Assembly (NCBI RefSeq): GCF_964199755.1
Contig: NC_133896.1
Span: 84,862,215 to 84,926,214 of the forward strand
Source: Larus michahellis
Lineage: Eukaryota > Chordata > Aves > Charadriiformes > Laridae
Length of the DNA: 64,000 bases
Reading direction: 5' to 3'
A program made the translations under genes and the position numbers. The stretch's first letter is position 1, and each line of letters starts with the position of its first letter. Below are positions 44,401 to 56,445 of this stretch, in pieces. The notes beneath the pieces are model-generated. The model saw nothing but the letters and a program-made list of their open reading frames with translations, was not told the DNA's origin and did not search any database.

Positions 44401-46533
44401 TTACTGCCACCTGTCACTGCCTGCACATCGGCTACGCTCTGCAGAAAGCCTCTTAAGTTGGGTTTTGTTTTCTGCCTGGAAGCTCTGTTTCAAGCGGGAT
44501 ATTTTCCCTTTTGTACATTTTGTACCATTGCCAGTAAAAAAGTCCCAGAGAATTCCGCACGTGCCTCTGCAACCCTCTCCAGATAGCAGATCCTTTTTAT
44601 GTTAGTGAAACTATGTTGTGGCTAATTTTCTGCAAATACCTTTGAGGGCAAAAGGTGCTCCTGAACCAGGAACTTACTTCAGCTGCTGATGTGTGGGCTC
44701 AGAGCGCCTCGCTCATTTTCCCCTGGCAGATCCGGTAAATTTAACAGAAACAACTCTTATTTTAGCATTTTTTCTGGCAGCATCACATTTATGCGGTCAC
44801 TTCTCAGAGCAGAACAGGGAGTTCCCTCTCCTCCTCCTCCTCCTCCTTTTATTTTTTTTTTTAATTTTATTTTTTTCCTGTGCTCACAGTCCCCCAGCCC
44901 GGGCAGGTCTCCACCGTGTCCAGCACACTTATTTACCAGGAGCTTTGCCGGCGGGAGGAGTCTTGCCCACCAGACTGGAACCTGCTCAGGCTCCAGAGCA
45001 AATGCCCCGAAAAACAGCTTTCACCAAAGCCATGCCCGCTGGCTGGGCCATCGCCAAGATCAGCAAAAGGATGCTTTAAATCCCTGTAGGACTTGGCGAC
45101 CTTCCTTTGGGCTGGAGGGAAGCACTTCTCCTTGTTTTGGCGGATGCGATCGCCGCCTTCTCGAGATGCCAGCGATGCTGCTGGAGACGCTCTCTCCTGT
45201 GAAATAGCCGAGCATCCTCTAGCAGAGGAACGATGTTGCTGTATCTCCCGCGGCGTCTGCACCCACGCCTCCAGCCTGCGTGCCCCGTCCTCCCAACCGG
45301 GCTGGCTCTGGCTCGGGGCAGAAACTATTTCATTTCACAAGGAATTAAGTCAGAGAGGAATGAAGCCCCTTTCTCAGGGGGCTTCAAATTTCTAGCCACC
45401 TTGACCAGACAACTCCTGCGATATGCCCAGCAGCCTAACACAGCCCTGGGGCTTCCCACCAGCCTTCCCCCCTGCCCAGGCAGCTTCCTGCTGCCCGTTG
45501 GACCAGGCAGCGCTGCATCCCCTTTCCCGCTGCCCACCCCCGCCTCTTCCCACTTCACCCCCTCTTTTCCACCTTCATTCGGTGGCTTTGTAGCCACAGG
45601 AGAGAGGAGAGCTGCGTGTTCCTGCAAGTATTACTCACTCTCCCCCCCACGCAGAGGCTCTCCCGTGGGAGCAGCCCGGCACCACAGGACAAGCCTTCCC
45701 TATAGGGAGGCAGGGAGACGGGGATTCCCTTCCCGTTTCCTCCCTTTGTGTAGGCAAAGTTCAAAACGATGTTTTACACCGGTGGAATGACTGAGTCAGG
45801 CACCTCTGGCAGGGTGGGGCGCCTAGTTTGGGGGAAAAAAACGAAAAAAAAAACCAAAAAGAAGAATAAAAAAGAGGCAATGACTTCTGCTTTATGATAC
45901 ATCGGCTGCTAGTCACTCATCTGTACACAAAGGGCTTTTCTTTATGAGCCGTTAACGAAATGAATCAGCAAAGAGCATGCCTCCAGACGCATCGGGCAGC
46001 CTTTCTCCGGAGTCACATCTCGCGGGGAGGGCACGTATTCCTCTGCCACTGCGAGGAACGTTGCACAAACAGGAAGGTGCTTTACAAAATTGGAAGGTTG
46101 CTGTAAAAATAAACCGTGACCCTTCCTCAGGGAACAGCAAACAGAAATTATGGGAAACATTATTATGGGCCAGCCTTTGTTGTTGCAAACGGAGGGAGTG
46201 TAAACAAGCCAGCCGGCCAGGCAGGCTGCCACCCGGTGTGGGATGGCGGGCAGCAGCCGCCTGCAGCGTCCCACAGGCCAGCCCACAGCCCTGCCGCCCC
46301 GCAGGCGCCCCAGCTGCCGGCCTTCACAGGGTGGCCTTCACAGGGTATTTTTGCTGTTCTGAACTCCTCTCGTCGGCCCTGGCCGGTGGAGCTGGGGCAC
46401 AGCCCCCTGTGCCAGCCTGGCAGCTCCCCAGAGATGCTCTCCAGCCACCCCACCACCCCCACGCCGGAGCACAGAGCTGGGACTCGGGGTGGGGACCCCC
46501 CTCAATAAGGGTCTCTGAGGAAACTTTTATTTT
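41479..46533. other. Intergenic sequence, no gene seen
   Basis: Patchily GC-rich (especially 44.9-46.5 kb), which lengthens open frames by chance on both strands. None has credible exon boundaries or a domain I recognise. It includes a (CTC)n tract at 44827-44847 followed by a T-rich run. PLEKHG6 follows CD9 in mammals, but I found no RhoGEF or PH exon here. Confidence 0.45.
44827..44847. repeat. (CTC)n microsatellite followed by T-rich tract
   Basis: About seven CTC units are followed immediately by a T-rich stretch to about 44876. The combined polypyrimidine run is about 50 bases. Confidence 0.9.
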
Positions 46534-47045
46534 CATAGAATCGTGGAATCATCGAATAGTTTGGGTTGGAAGGGACCTTTAAATACCATCTAGTCCAACC
46601 CCCCCCCCTGCAATGAGCAGGGATATCTTCAACTAGATCAGGTCGCTCAGAGCCCCGTTCAGCCTGACCTTGAACGTTTTTGGGGATGGCACATCTACCA
46701 CCTCTCTGGGCAACCTGTGCCAGTGTTTCACCACCCTCATTGTAAAAAAATTTCTTCCTTATATCTAGTCTCAATCTACCCCTCTTTTAGTTTAAAGCCA
46801 TTACCCTTTGTCCTATCCCAACAGGCCCTGCTAAAAAGTTTGTCCCCAGCTTTCCTGTAGGCCCCCTTTAGGTACTGGAAGGCTGCTATAAGGTCTCCCC
46901 GGAGCCTTCTCTTCCCCAGGCTGAACAACCCCAACTCTCTCAGCCTGTCCTCACAGCAGAGGTGCTCCAGCCCCCTGCCATTTTTGTGGCACTCCTTTGG
47001 AACTGCTCCAACAGGTCCGTGTCTTTCCTATATTTCAGTTCCTCC
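46534..47045 (-). mobile_element. CR1 LINE, 5'-truncated
   Basis: Minus-strand copy: reversed tail CATAGAATCGTGGAATCATC, TTTGGGTTGGAAGGGACC, CACCTCTCTGGGCAACCTGT, TAGGTACTGGAAGGCTGC, GCTGAACAACCCCAACTCTC and CTCCAACAGGTCCGTGTC. It extends a little further 5' than the copy at 41.1 kb. Confidence 0.96.
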
Positions 47046-47680
47046 CCAACAGAGGCTCAAATTACGCAGGTGCCCAGAAGCTGTTGGCTTACAAGAAGGG
47101 CTCCCATGGCCTCAGTAGGATTTCAGGCAGACCGCAGCCTGAAATTCTCAGCAAAATGCGAAGGTAAGCTCAGAGGACGGGTGTGTAACACCTCAGCATG
47201 CCAATCCCAGCGTGAAAAACCAAAAGAGAGATTAAAAGAGGTGGCTGGCAACCTCTTGCCCTCACTCACCCTCCTGCCAGTGCAGGCTGCCATGGGGCTG
47301 CCAGGTAGCCTGAAGCCCACAGGTCATTCATGGGATGAAAGCTGCAGAGGCACAGCTGGATGAGATGGCAGGCAGCAGCGGCGCTGGCAGCAGCGATATG
47401 GAATGGACGCAAACACATTTATGAACTCCAAACAAGAGGCTCTCACCACCCCCCGATCACCACACATCACAGCGTTTTGATGTTATGACATCTTCTGGAG
47501 CCACACGAGGTGCAAGGAGGTGCCTGGGCAGCAATGGAGGGTGCCGAGCCCCCCGGCAGGCAGGCGTGACCCCAGGCGTGAAGACGCAGGGCTGCCCAGC
47601 CCGTGGTGGTGGGTCAGGGCACAACCTGCCACCACTTCTCTGACCCGCTTCTTGCTGTGGCATGCCCTGAGGAAGGTGGG
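47046..47680. other. Spacer between CR1 and A-rich tract
   Basis: No gene or repeat recognised. The sequence is moderately GC-rich with short frames on both strands. Confidence 0.4.
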
Positions 47681-47753
47681 GGAAAAGAAAAAAATAAAAA
47701 TAAAGTAAAATAAAAATTTAAAAAAAAAAGAAAGAAAGAAAATAAAAAATTAA
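47681..47753. repeat. A-rich low-complexity tract
   Basis: About 70 bases made almost wholly of A with scattered T and G (AAAT and AAAG units). Confidence 0.9.
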
Positions 47754-47795
47754 ACCACAGCTTCCCCAAGAGGCTGGGCTGAGGAGAAGCAGACA

Positions 47796-48530
47796 TGTGA
47801 TTTCCCTGTTCAGGTAAATAGATCTGCTGTGGTTTGGGCTGGGCTGGCCACTAAAAGGAATGACAGATGCTGTCTTTAACATCTCTCCCCTTCAGAGGAG
47901 AGGAAGGAAGATGAGAGAGAGACTTGTGAGTTGAAAAGAAACTAAATGATTTTAATGAAGTATTAATAATAGAATAATTAAAATAAAAGATAATATTAAT
48001 AAGAAAATAATGAAATATATATACAATATATATACAATACATATACAAAACTGTATCAAGCTCCCAGGATGATGATCACATCAGTGGCCGGCACTGGGAA
48101 AGTCCCAGACTTTCTTGGACTGGATACTGGACTCAGCGATGGATGGGAACTGGATTCCGGATCTGGATTCAGGAACGCATGGGTCGGGATCACAGGCAGA
48201 CAAATAGACAGGGTCCTCCTCGGACGCCGGCCATTGAGGGAAGAGAACTGAACCTTTGATCCCTCAGCTTTACACTGAGCGTGATGCAGATGGGATGGAA
48301 TACCCCGTTGGTCAGTTTTGGGTCACCTGTCCTGTCCGCTCCTCCCTGCAGGTGGGACCCCTCTGCGCTTTTCCATTTCTGACCCTCCAATGGGCCATAT
48401 AACAAAGTTAGCTGACCTTCACTGTTATAGCAATAAGTATAAGCAGGAGCCTCTCTGCGTACCATGCCTTGATATTAACTATAAACACCAGCTGCTACCA
48501 CTGCTTGAAGCAGACACTGTCTGAAAAACA
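47796..48530 (-). mobile_element. Probable endogenous retrovirus LTR or 3' end remnant
   Basis: Read on the minus strand, the segment contains a GACAGCATCTGTCATTCC and TGGCCAGCCCAGCCCAAACC block, a T-rich ATATAC microsatellite and TTTTAATTAT region, and a region with GGGTCCCACCTGCAGGGAGG. I associate these with avian ERV LTR or LTR-adjacent sequence. The segment is flanked by TG at about 47796 and CA near 48530 on the plus strand, but target-site duplications were not established. No gag, pol or env coding sequence was recognised. A library search would decide the family. Confidence 0.5.
48004..48047. repeat. Imperfect (ATATAC)n microsatellite
   Basis: Repeats of ATATATACA/ACATATACA, nested within the probable LTR-derived segment. 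Confidence 0.85.
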
Positions 48531-49517
48531 CACCCTTAATTTCAAAGGGTCACTGAGAAGAAAATTGGTTGTGTTTTACATCAAACCAGGACAGGAGGAA
48601 ACCACCTTCCCATAGAAGAAACGGATACCGGTTGCCCTCCCCAAAAAATGACACGGAGGAGCGGGGGTCCCTCTCTCCCAGGACCAGAAGGCAAGGCAGA
48701 CCCCAGAGGGGCACTTCACAGGCAAAATGGGCTGCTGCTTTCTCTCTTCACATTTTGCTCAACATTCCTGAAAATAAACCAAAGGAGGAACTTCACCCCC
48801 TTGTTCTAGATGCTGTAAAAATACGTATAGTAAGCAGAGAGGGCACAAGAAGTGTCCCAAGAGGGTGGCATTTATGCCTGTATGTAACTGGAACCTTTAA
48901 GCTCCCTTGACGGAAAACCAAACACTTTTAATTTCTCCAGCAGCATTTCTCCATCCATTTCTCCAGCGACAGCCCTTAGTGGGCTGCTATCACAACCCTG
49001 GTCTCTGTGAAGCTTAATGTTCAAGATTTACCAGCCCTTGCCTGATGGGCTCACACAGGTGTGGGCACGTGGGACACAGAAGAAGAGTTGAGCAATGCGT
49101 CCCCGGGTCCCTCCCGGGGCTGGCTCTGGTGTGTCTTACGCTGTGCAGTCTCATCTGGCAGTTCTATCGTCAGTTCTGAAGGTATGATTATCATTAAGCT
49201 AATTGAGGTATCACAGGTGCTTCCACACTTGTCAGCATTTAGCTATGAAGATGCACGGCACTGTCAGATAATGGATTTGGGGCTTGGTTTTGTTTTGTAA
49301 TGTATCATTCTTGTGCTTAGCACAGCAACACAAAGAAAAATCAATATTTACTGTTCAGCAATAGATTATTTTCTCATGCTATTTGTAGCAATCTTTATAA
49401 TGAGCAATGCAAAAAAATACCTTGGGAATTTCAACTGCTAAACTGAATAAATGTTGATACTTTCTGATGTATGCCGCTTTACAGAAACTGAGAGGTCTGT
49501 GAGAAAAGATTTCTCTC

Positions 49518-49539
49518 TTTTTTTTTTTTTTTTTTTTTA
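49518..49539. repeat. T homopolymer, about 22 bases
   Basis: An uninterrupted run of T that follows TTTCTCTC. No retrocopy is recognisable on either side, so it may simply be a slippage tract. Confidence 0.9.
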
Positions 49540-49760
49540 CTAAAACAGAAGAATGAGTTTATGAGGTTTTATGTGCTCTCACCACATAAAACAGGAGTTG
49601 TTTGTAGAACATAATGTCTTACTTGCTGGCTAAGGCACATAGGAAAAGGTTAATATGCCAAATTCATCTGTTTATCCACCAGCTATTTAGATGTAGCAGA
49701 AGATTAACAGTCTAATTACATTAAAACATGCAATATAGTAGATAGATACGCCTATGTGAG

Positions 49761-49764
<4 letters not shown>

Positions 49765-49790
<26 letters not shown>
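49765..49790. repeat. (TG)13 microsatellite
   Basis: A perfect dinucleotide run, likely to be polymorphic. Confidence 0.95.
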
Positions 49791-49791
<1 letters not shown>

Positions 49792-50261
49792 ACTGTTCAG
49801 CTGAAGGGCCACACTTTGGGTAACTGGACAAAACCTTCCTTCTGCAGCAACGTGCTTGTGACAATATCCTCGCTCTCATTTCCAGTCTTAACCACGATGG
49901 TACTGAATTAGACCAATACAAACATGCATATCCACAATTTGGCTTTCCACCTCATAAAACCTCTCAATTAATTAGGAAAAAAACAAAGTCAGTACTTGAT
50001 ATCACACACGGCTGTATCCATTTGCACCAAGTCTGACTTGCTTCACAATTCTGACTACTCAGCTTGGCACTTCCAGTTAAAATTACAATAAAGAGGCAAA
50101 ACAATTCCTCACTTTGAAAAAGAAGATGCCGCAGCCAAAAAGCCATGGCGTTTTGAATTTTGATCCTGCCACCCTAAACAAATGAGCTTCTCGAGACTTA
50201 ACATGCAAAAGAAATACCTAATAAGAGCACACAGGGGCCTAAACCCAAAGTGTCTGTGCAA

Positions 50262-51090
50262 CGTGTGCGTGATCTGGACAGGCTGGATCGATGGGCCGAG
50301 GCCAATAGTATGACAACCAACGAGACGAAGCACCAGGTCCTGCACTTGGGTCACAACAACCCCATGCAGTGCTACAGGCCTGGGGAAGAGTGGCCGGAAA
50401 GCTGCCCGGCAGAAAAAGATCTGGGAGTGTTGGTCAACAGCCAGATGAATATGAGCTGGCAGTGTGCCCAGGTGGCCAAGAAGGCCTACAGCATCCTGGC
50501 CTGTATCAGGAATAGTGTGGCCAGCAGGACCAGGGCAGTGATCAGCCCCCTGTACTCAGCCCTGGTGAGGCCATGCCTCAAATACTGTTCGGTGTTCGGT
50601 TTTGGGCCCCTCACTACAAGACAGGCATTGAGGTTCTGGAGCAACCAAAGAAGGGCAACGGAGCTGGTGAGGGGTCTGGAGCACAAGTCTTATGAGGAGC
50701 GGCTGAGGGAGCTGAGGTTATTTAGCCTGCAGAAAAGGAGCCTGAGGGGAGACCCTATCGCTCTCTACAACTACCTGAAAGGAGGATGTAGCGAGGTGGG
50801 GGTCAGTCTCTTTTCCCAAGTGGCCAAGTGATAGGAGAAGAGGAAATGGCCTCCAGTTGCGACAGGGGAGGTTTAGATTGGATATTAGGAAAAAAATCTT
50901 CACCAAAAGGGTTATCAAGCCTTGCAACAGGCTGCCCGGGGAAGCAGATGAGTTGCAATCCCTGGAGGTATTTAAAAGCCGTGTAAATGTAGTGCTGAGG
51001 GACATGGTTTAGTGGTGGATTTGGCAGTGTTAATGGTTGGACCTGATGATCTTAAAAGTCTCTTCCAACCATAACGATTCTATGATTCTA
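50262..51090 (+). mobile_element. CR1 LINE with remnant of ORF2 C-terminus
   Basis: The longest CR1 in the window. Its first 570 bases keep an open frame (50250-50831) encoding the C-terminal part of the CR1 ORF2 reverse-transcriptase polyprotein, including [22 protein letters not shown] and [15 protein letters not shown] motifs. Then come the 3' region (GGAGGTTTAGATTGGATAT, GATGATCTTAAAAGTCTCTT) and the tail ATTCTATGATTCTA. The catalytic core of the reverse transcriptase and the endonuclease are absent, so it cannot move by itself. The long intact frame suggests a comparatively young insertion. Confidence 0.96.
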
Positions 51091-53464
51091 ATTTTACTAA
51101 AAGTAGGTTGCAGCAAGGAAAACAGCACAATGGGATTCCAAGATATTGGTGCAGTGTGTACTGCAGGCATAATAGACTCTTCACCTTGGTGTGTGGCCTG
51201 GCACATGGTCAAGGGCTGTTGCTGCTTCTGCCAGTGGCAGCAGCCGGGAAAAAAAAACCACGTCTGTGTACCTGTGGAGTAGATTAACCTTGGTTTAGCT
51301 CCAGCAAAGTCACTGGAATCACAGAAGGGATGAATCTGGCCCTCCGTGTACTCCCAAGTACCCACCCTTTCCTCCAGCTGTTAACAGTGATATGAAGGAA
51401 ATCTCAATTCAAAACTTCAAGCCCAATTGAACCTGGCATATTTTAAAATTACAATCGTGGAAATGAATCAAATCATACCCAAAGAAGCCTACATTTTATC
51501 CAAAAGCTTGAATGCAAAAGATTTTCCATTTCAAAAATTTCACTGCATTCATTTAATCTCCCAAATTTTTGGGATTGTGTTGCATAGGACTTTGTGATAC
51601 TGAATGTCCAAATGACATTTTTATGGGAAATGTCATGAGCAGAATATGCAAGCTGGCTGCATATTTGTGCCACCAAACAACATCCAAAAGACGTATTTCC
51701 GAAAATAGAAGCTTCTCACAGAACACCCTAAATTCTTTTTTTTTTCTTTTCTGTAAGAAAAGGGGAAGGTAGACATGGACAAGCTGGCACGCTGCTGTTG
51801 GTTTTGTCCTTTTTATCTCCTGGAAGGGTTGTTTTTGGATCCAGGGAAGATTCATAGCCAGCCCTAGCTATGAAGAATTCTGCCGTCACCACCACTAACA
51901 GTTTTCAGAGCGCACTTGTAATTGCAATGAAAACTCCTATTCACACCTCTTGGAAATATTGGTTTAGGCTGTTCAGCTGTGGCTGAGTGAAACAAGTGTG
52001 AACTAATGCACATTCCCCGCCAGTTCTCAGCCTGCTGCAGATGGCAATAAACTGTTGCACTAGGAAAGGAAAATTCCCGAATCTCTATGCAAATCTGCAG
52101 ATTCGCGATATAAATCTGTGCCGGACTATACTGCTTAGTCTTCAGCAGTCTGCAGCCACTGCCAGACATAAAATAGTGTTTTATAAGACACTGGAGAAAG
52201 AAAAAGGAGAGGAGCAGCAGCGTTCAACTCCTGCCAGACACTCTTTGAAACAAACGACAGTGACAATGCTTAGCTTCACCAGGTACAAGAGGGCACCCAG
52301 ACCACTGTAAATATCAAAATTATTCAGGCCTTGCCCAAAAGACAGTGCAAAGGCTCAGTGCTAAACACAGAAAGTGCCAAAGAAAATGCACCTCCAGCTT
52401 CCTAAACCACCGGTCTTTCCTCACAAGGACAGGGCGAGAGCCTGACACGCGTTTTAACCACTCATATCACATATCCCACATATTCAGGTGGTTAAAGCTC
52501 ATTTGGGAACCACGGTTCCTAGGGCCTGCAGCCATTTATTGTACCAGAATAAACAGTCTTCACTTGAGTCCTCTGCTACCACAGCTGACGACTGATTTCA
52601 GAGATGTATTTTATCTATTTCTCAGGCTGACAGTCCCAGGTAAAGCAGAAGCTGAGACTATCAAGCCAAGATCATTTGCTCTACACAACTACTCCTGCTA
52701 ACGCTGAAGCGTGATATTCACACGCTAAGGTTTGAGGAATGCAAGAGAAAAGACCCAGTTATGAAACATCCTGTCAGATTAAACTGCAATACATCCCGAC
52801 AGGATGCAGACGTAAATGCAAGGCATACACACATAAACCGTCCACAGTTACTGTTAACTGAAAAAGACAGTTAACCTCTTTTGAAATAACTGAGCCACCT
52901 CAGCAATAAACTGTTGAGTCTGTCCCAGAGATGATGACCAAGTGTCACAAGAAAGCGGTACCCACCAAATATTTATCAACTACTTTGTAAAAAATTTTGA
53001 ACAATACAATCCTCAGGTATTCAAACCCATCTACAGTTCAAACAGGACGCTAAACCAATTGATATGTGACAGAGATCTGTTCACACTGCTGGCATTTATA
53101 GTTACAGTTTTGCTGCCATTCATTGTTATAGTTTTATATTGATTTTTTTTTTTTTAAAAAAAAGTAATTCAAGGCTAGCAAACACCGAACCAATGCTGGA
53201 CTTCCCATGACACTTCTTGCACTATCTGGAGTCCCTAAAATTTGGTGTAGCTGCTGGGGTTCCTCCTCCTGTTTTGCATACGTCTTATTCTTCCTGGGCT
53301 CCCTTCCCACATATTCCAGGATACCAGCCATACCTTCTGACTCTTTCATGATCTGGAATTTCTACCTACCTATGGGGCTCCGGTGCCTGTATCAGCTCTT
53401 TCCTGACTGTGAGCTCCTCAAGACTGGAATTCATTAAGAAGAATAAAGTCAGGAGATTTGCAAA
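51091..53464. other. Intergenic sequence between two genes, no gene seen
   Basis: AT-rich, with short frames only. A T/A homopolymer run lies at 53143-53163. An AATAAA on the plus strand near 53441 has no upstream plus-strand gene that I could identify. Confidence 0.45.
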
Positions 53465-54289
53465 AAACAAGAGACAAGAAGGTTTTATTGATTGTAATTT
53501 CCCTGCTTCTTTCCTCAGCAGGAAAATAATCATGGCAACAACAACAAAAAAAAAATACAAACCAAAGAACTAAAAAATGCTTCTGTTGCAAATATTACTT
53601 TTCTCATCTCTCTTTTTCTCTTCTTATTTTGCAGTTTTTAAAATGGTAATGTTTCCTCTTCCTTTGTGGTTTTTTTTTCCTCAGAGTGCAGCATCAGTCA
53701 TTAGTTTCTTCTTTAATATCTAAAGAAAAACCAAACAGATTCATGAGAAAATGTGATCTCACAAGACACAGAACAACTTGAATTTTTTCAAATGTTTTAT
53801 ATTTCAAAATCAGACACACATACACACAAACAATATTTAAGGCATATGACACCCTCAATGAATCTAGAATAAGGTAATTTGTTTCCAGAACGTAAAACTG
53901 AAAATGGAAATCCAAACACAAAGCTCTCCCTTCCCCTTCCTCTCTTCTTGCTCAAGAACTTGCTTCCTTGAAGAGAGGGGTATATGCCTCAGTAAATCTT
54001 AGAAATGATCAGCCCTGTGTAGCCATTCAGCTCACAACAGATGATGTCTGACAGAGGACAGAACTTTGCCATCTCTTTTACTGACCTATAAGTCCCCATT
54101 TCTAAAAACAGATGAATCTAAGAACTAGATATAGGATAACTGGACCTATCTTGGACAGCAACCCAGGAAAAAAAAAAAAAGTTCCATTCCCATTCATGCC
54201 ACAGTTTTGATTCTGCATTCAGAGGAGCTACTGCTGTCTTGGAACTCTTGCCTTATCCCCCGCTTCTCCAAAAAAAATCAACTGTCCTT
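53465..54289 (-). other. Probable 3' UTR of the minus-strand gene
   Basis: The 825 bases between the stop codon and the first plausible minus-strand poly(A) site. AT-rich, with no further frame. The extent depends on the poly(A) signal choice. Confidence 0.55.
53484..53489 (-). terminator. Candidate poly(A) signal of the minus-strand gene
   Basis: TTTATT on the plus strand, i.e. AATAAA on the minus strand, about 800 bases past the stop codon. A U-rich CTTGTTTTTTG stretch follows it in the minus direction, which suits cleavage near 53465. Transcript evidence would be needed to confirm it. Confidence 0.55.
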
Positions 54290-54645
54290 TCAGTTACCAA
54301 CAATAGTCTCTCCTTTCTTGCTGCCACTTTCTACTTCCTCTCTCTCAGCAAGCGATGACAACTCTGGCTCTGTTTGGTGGTGGTGGTGTAAACTCTGGTC
54401 TGGTGGTGTCCCTCCCTTTTGCTTTCCAGTATGTGGCATGGATCCCAGAGTTGTTCCATTGGGCACTTGAAGGAAATATGGAGAAGAGGGCAGGCAAGGT
54501 GGCTGAGTGTAGGAAATCTGCTCCGTGAAGTACTGTCCTCCTGCTGTGCTGGAAAATGGCATTCGTGAGTGCAACTGATTCGAGAATGGAGCTCCCTGCG
54601 TGTAGAAATCATGCCAAGAGACAGCTTGATAGGCAGTAGCGCCTG
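54290..54645 (-). CDS. Last coding exon of an unrecognised minus-strand gene
   Basis: Frame and splice phase join exactly to the exon at 56446-56792. It encodes about 119 residues from AGATAYQAVSWHDFYTQG through ISYTQPPCLPSSPYFLQ to a stop at 54290-54292. The final third has a His-rich stretch (LHHHHQ) and an acidic/basic end (EREEVESGSKKGETIVGN). Polar, aromatic and proline residues dominate and there is no hydrophobic membrane segment. The acceptor is a tandem CAG-CAG, so splicing three bases later (first base 54642) would remove one residue. Confidence 0.85.
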
Positions 54646-56445
54646 CTGAGGAAAAAGCAAGAAAGAAAAGACAAAATTATGAAAATAAGAAAGGAGGATT
54701 AAAACCATGTATATGTAAAAATGTGTATGTTGTGCTTAAGACAGCACGCTCAGTGCAAATACAGTATTGCAGTTATGCCTTAATGGTTACTGCAATAGAG
54801 CAGACATCACACAGATATGAAGGTTAACTTTGTTGTTTACATTGCAGTGTATTAATCCAGAGCATCATTATTAGGAGGAAAAACTTCAGAAGTTCATAGC
54901 ATTCTTATAATCTTAAAAAACGTGAAGGTAGTTCAGCACAGATGCTGAGTGGATGTAATGATATTAAAGATACACACCTCCCAATTTTTTTTACTCCACT
55001 CCTATTTTCCAAGTTAACTCCGCAAAGCATAAACTGGATGCTTAATCTTCACTTTCCTTTATTAAAGGATGCAATCCAGGAAGCAGGAATGTTTTTTAAT
55101 TAGTATCTGTAATTCAACTAAACTGCTCACTTGCTGAAGTAAGAATTACAGGTGTGTCTACACTGACAGATTGGTTCTCTCCCCACTGCACTTTCTGGAA
55201 GCCCAGGCCTTGGTTGTCCACACTGCATAACAGCCATAGGATCCCTTCCTTGAACACAAATATGGAATAAAAGACATCAACTCTGCCTCTGTTTCTTAAC
55301 AGTCCTCCAACTTTATTAGTCCTAACAAGGCTTGCACATTCACACATCCCTTTTATGCTTGCACTCCATGCCCCAAGGCATGCAACACACACTTCTGGCT
55401 ATATCATACTATAAAAACATTAATTTGGTGCGCTGGGACACAGCCCTCTCATTACCTCTGGCACTTCAAACTGAAAAACCACAGAAAATAACAATTATGC
55501 CTTACAACCAGAGAGGAGAACCAGGCCAAGTGTGCTGATAGCATGGGTGCTGCCAACCTATTCTGGAGAATATTAACCATGAACAGTACGAACATGAACC
55601 AGCTTGCACGCATCAACCTGTGAGTCAGGCTTCTCTCCCTGACAAGGTCCACAAAAATGGTACAAAAACAGGAGCAGCATCTGTGGTCTGAGAACTCTAT
55701 TCTCTTATGTGATAACAGCAGAGATGTATTTTTTTTAGGCTATGAGCTTAATTTAACGAACCTGACAGTCCAAAGAAATAAACTGCAATAGTTTATCTTT
55801 TGGTTGTACTTGGGCTTGAACAACTTCAAAATATAAATCCCTGACACAAGACAAGGAGACTGACAATGCCATTTTTACTTAGTTACTTTTTAGAAAATTA
55901 TGCTCAAGTGCTTTAATCTAAGTGGTATTGCAAATTCATGTCAGAAGAAGAAGAAGAAGAAGAAGCTACATCCATGCTCTGTTGGCCTCTGACTCTATTC
56001 TTCTGCACTACCCTAAGATACATAATATTCTTTCAAAGCGGTGTCTGCAAAAGCCCAGCCGAGTTAGAAGCTTGTTTTTCTTGCTGTTTTCAACTATTCC
56101 ATTTGCAGTGGTGCCTTTCTCACTTTGCACCCTTGACCCCCACCCACATATACCAAAGGCGTGTTAATTTGCACAACAGTACACTCCCCAAAGAGAAAAG
56201 TTATCTGTCCATTACAGACAAAACCATTGCACTACCTGACATAATCACATGGTGGTACTCTCTCTGACATGCACCCTACGTAGTAACTTTTGATTTAAAT
56301 TAACGGCTCACATATTTGTGCATACATATGCACATTCCTTTTTTCTGTCACAGTTATCAGGATGAGCAGTAGTTTTACTGAATGTTTCAGGGTATTGTTC
56401 AGTTACTCCAGAGAGGCGGGATGCCAAAAGATTTCAGAAATTTAC
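54646..56445 (-). other. Intron (1.8 kb) of the minus-strand gene
   Basis: GT-AG intron between the second and third visible coding exons. It contains an (AAG)n tract at 55943-55965 and no recognisable exon. Confidence 0.75.
55943..55965. repeat. (AAG)n microsatellite
   Basis: About seven AAG units in the intron of the minus-strand gene. The Glu- and Arg-runs it gives in frames on the plus strand are not evidence of coding. Confidence 0.9.

Larger units (their letters stand above)
48531..50261. other. Intergenic sequence with simple repeats, no gene seen
   Basis: No gene is supported. It holds a T-run at about 49518-49539 and a (TG)13 microsatellite at 49765-49790. Confidence 0.5.

Noticed and set aside
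44693-45207. Overlapping 128- and 172-codon plus-strand frames
   Set aside because: Their hydrophobic Leu/Phe or Pro/Phe stretch comes from the (CTC)n and T-rich tract, so it is not a signal or membrane segment.
45233-45790. A 185-codon plus-strand frame
   Set aside because: Pro/Ser/Leu-rich with frames of similar length on the other strand. No exon boundaries or domain.
46116-46582. Overlapping frames of up to 201 codons on the plus strand
   Set aside because: GC-rich sequence gives long frames in several phases at once, and the longest runs into the CR1 at 46534.
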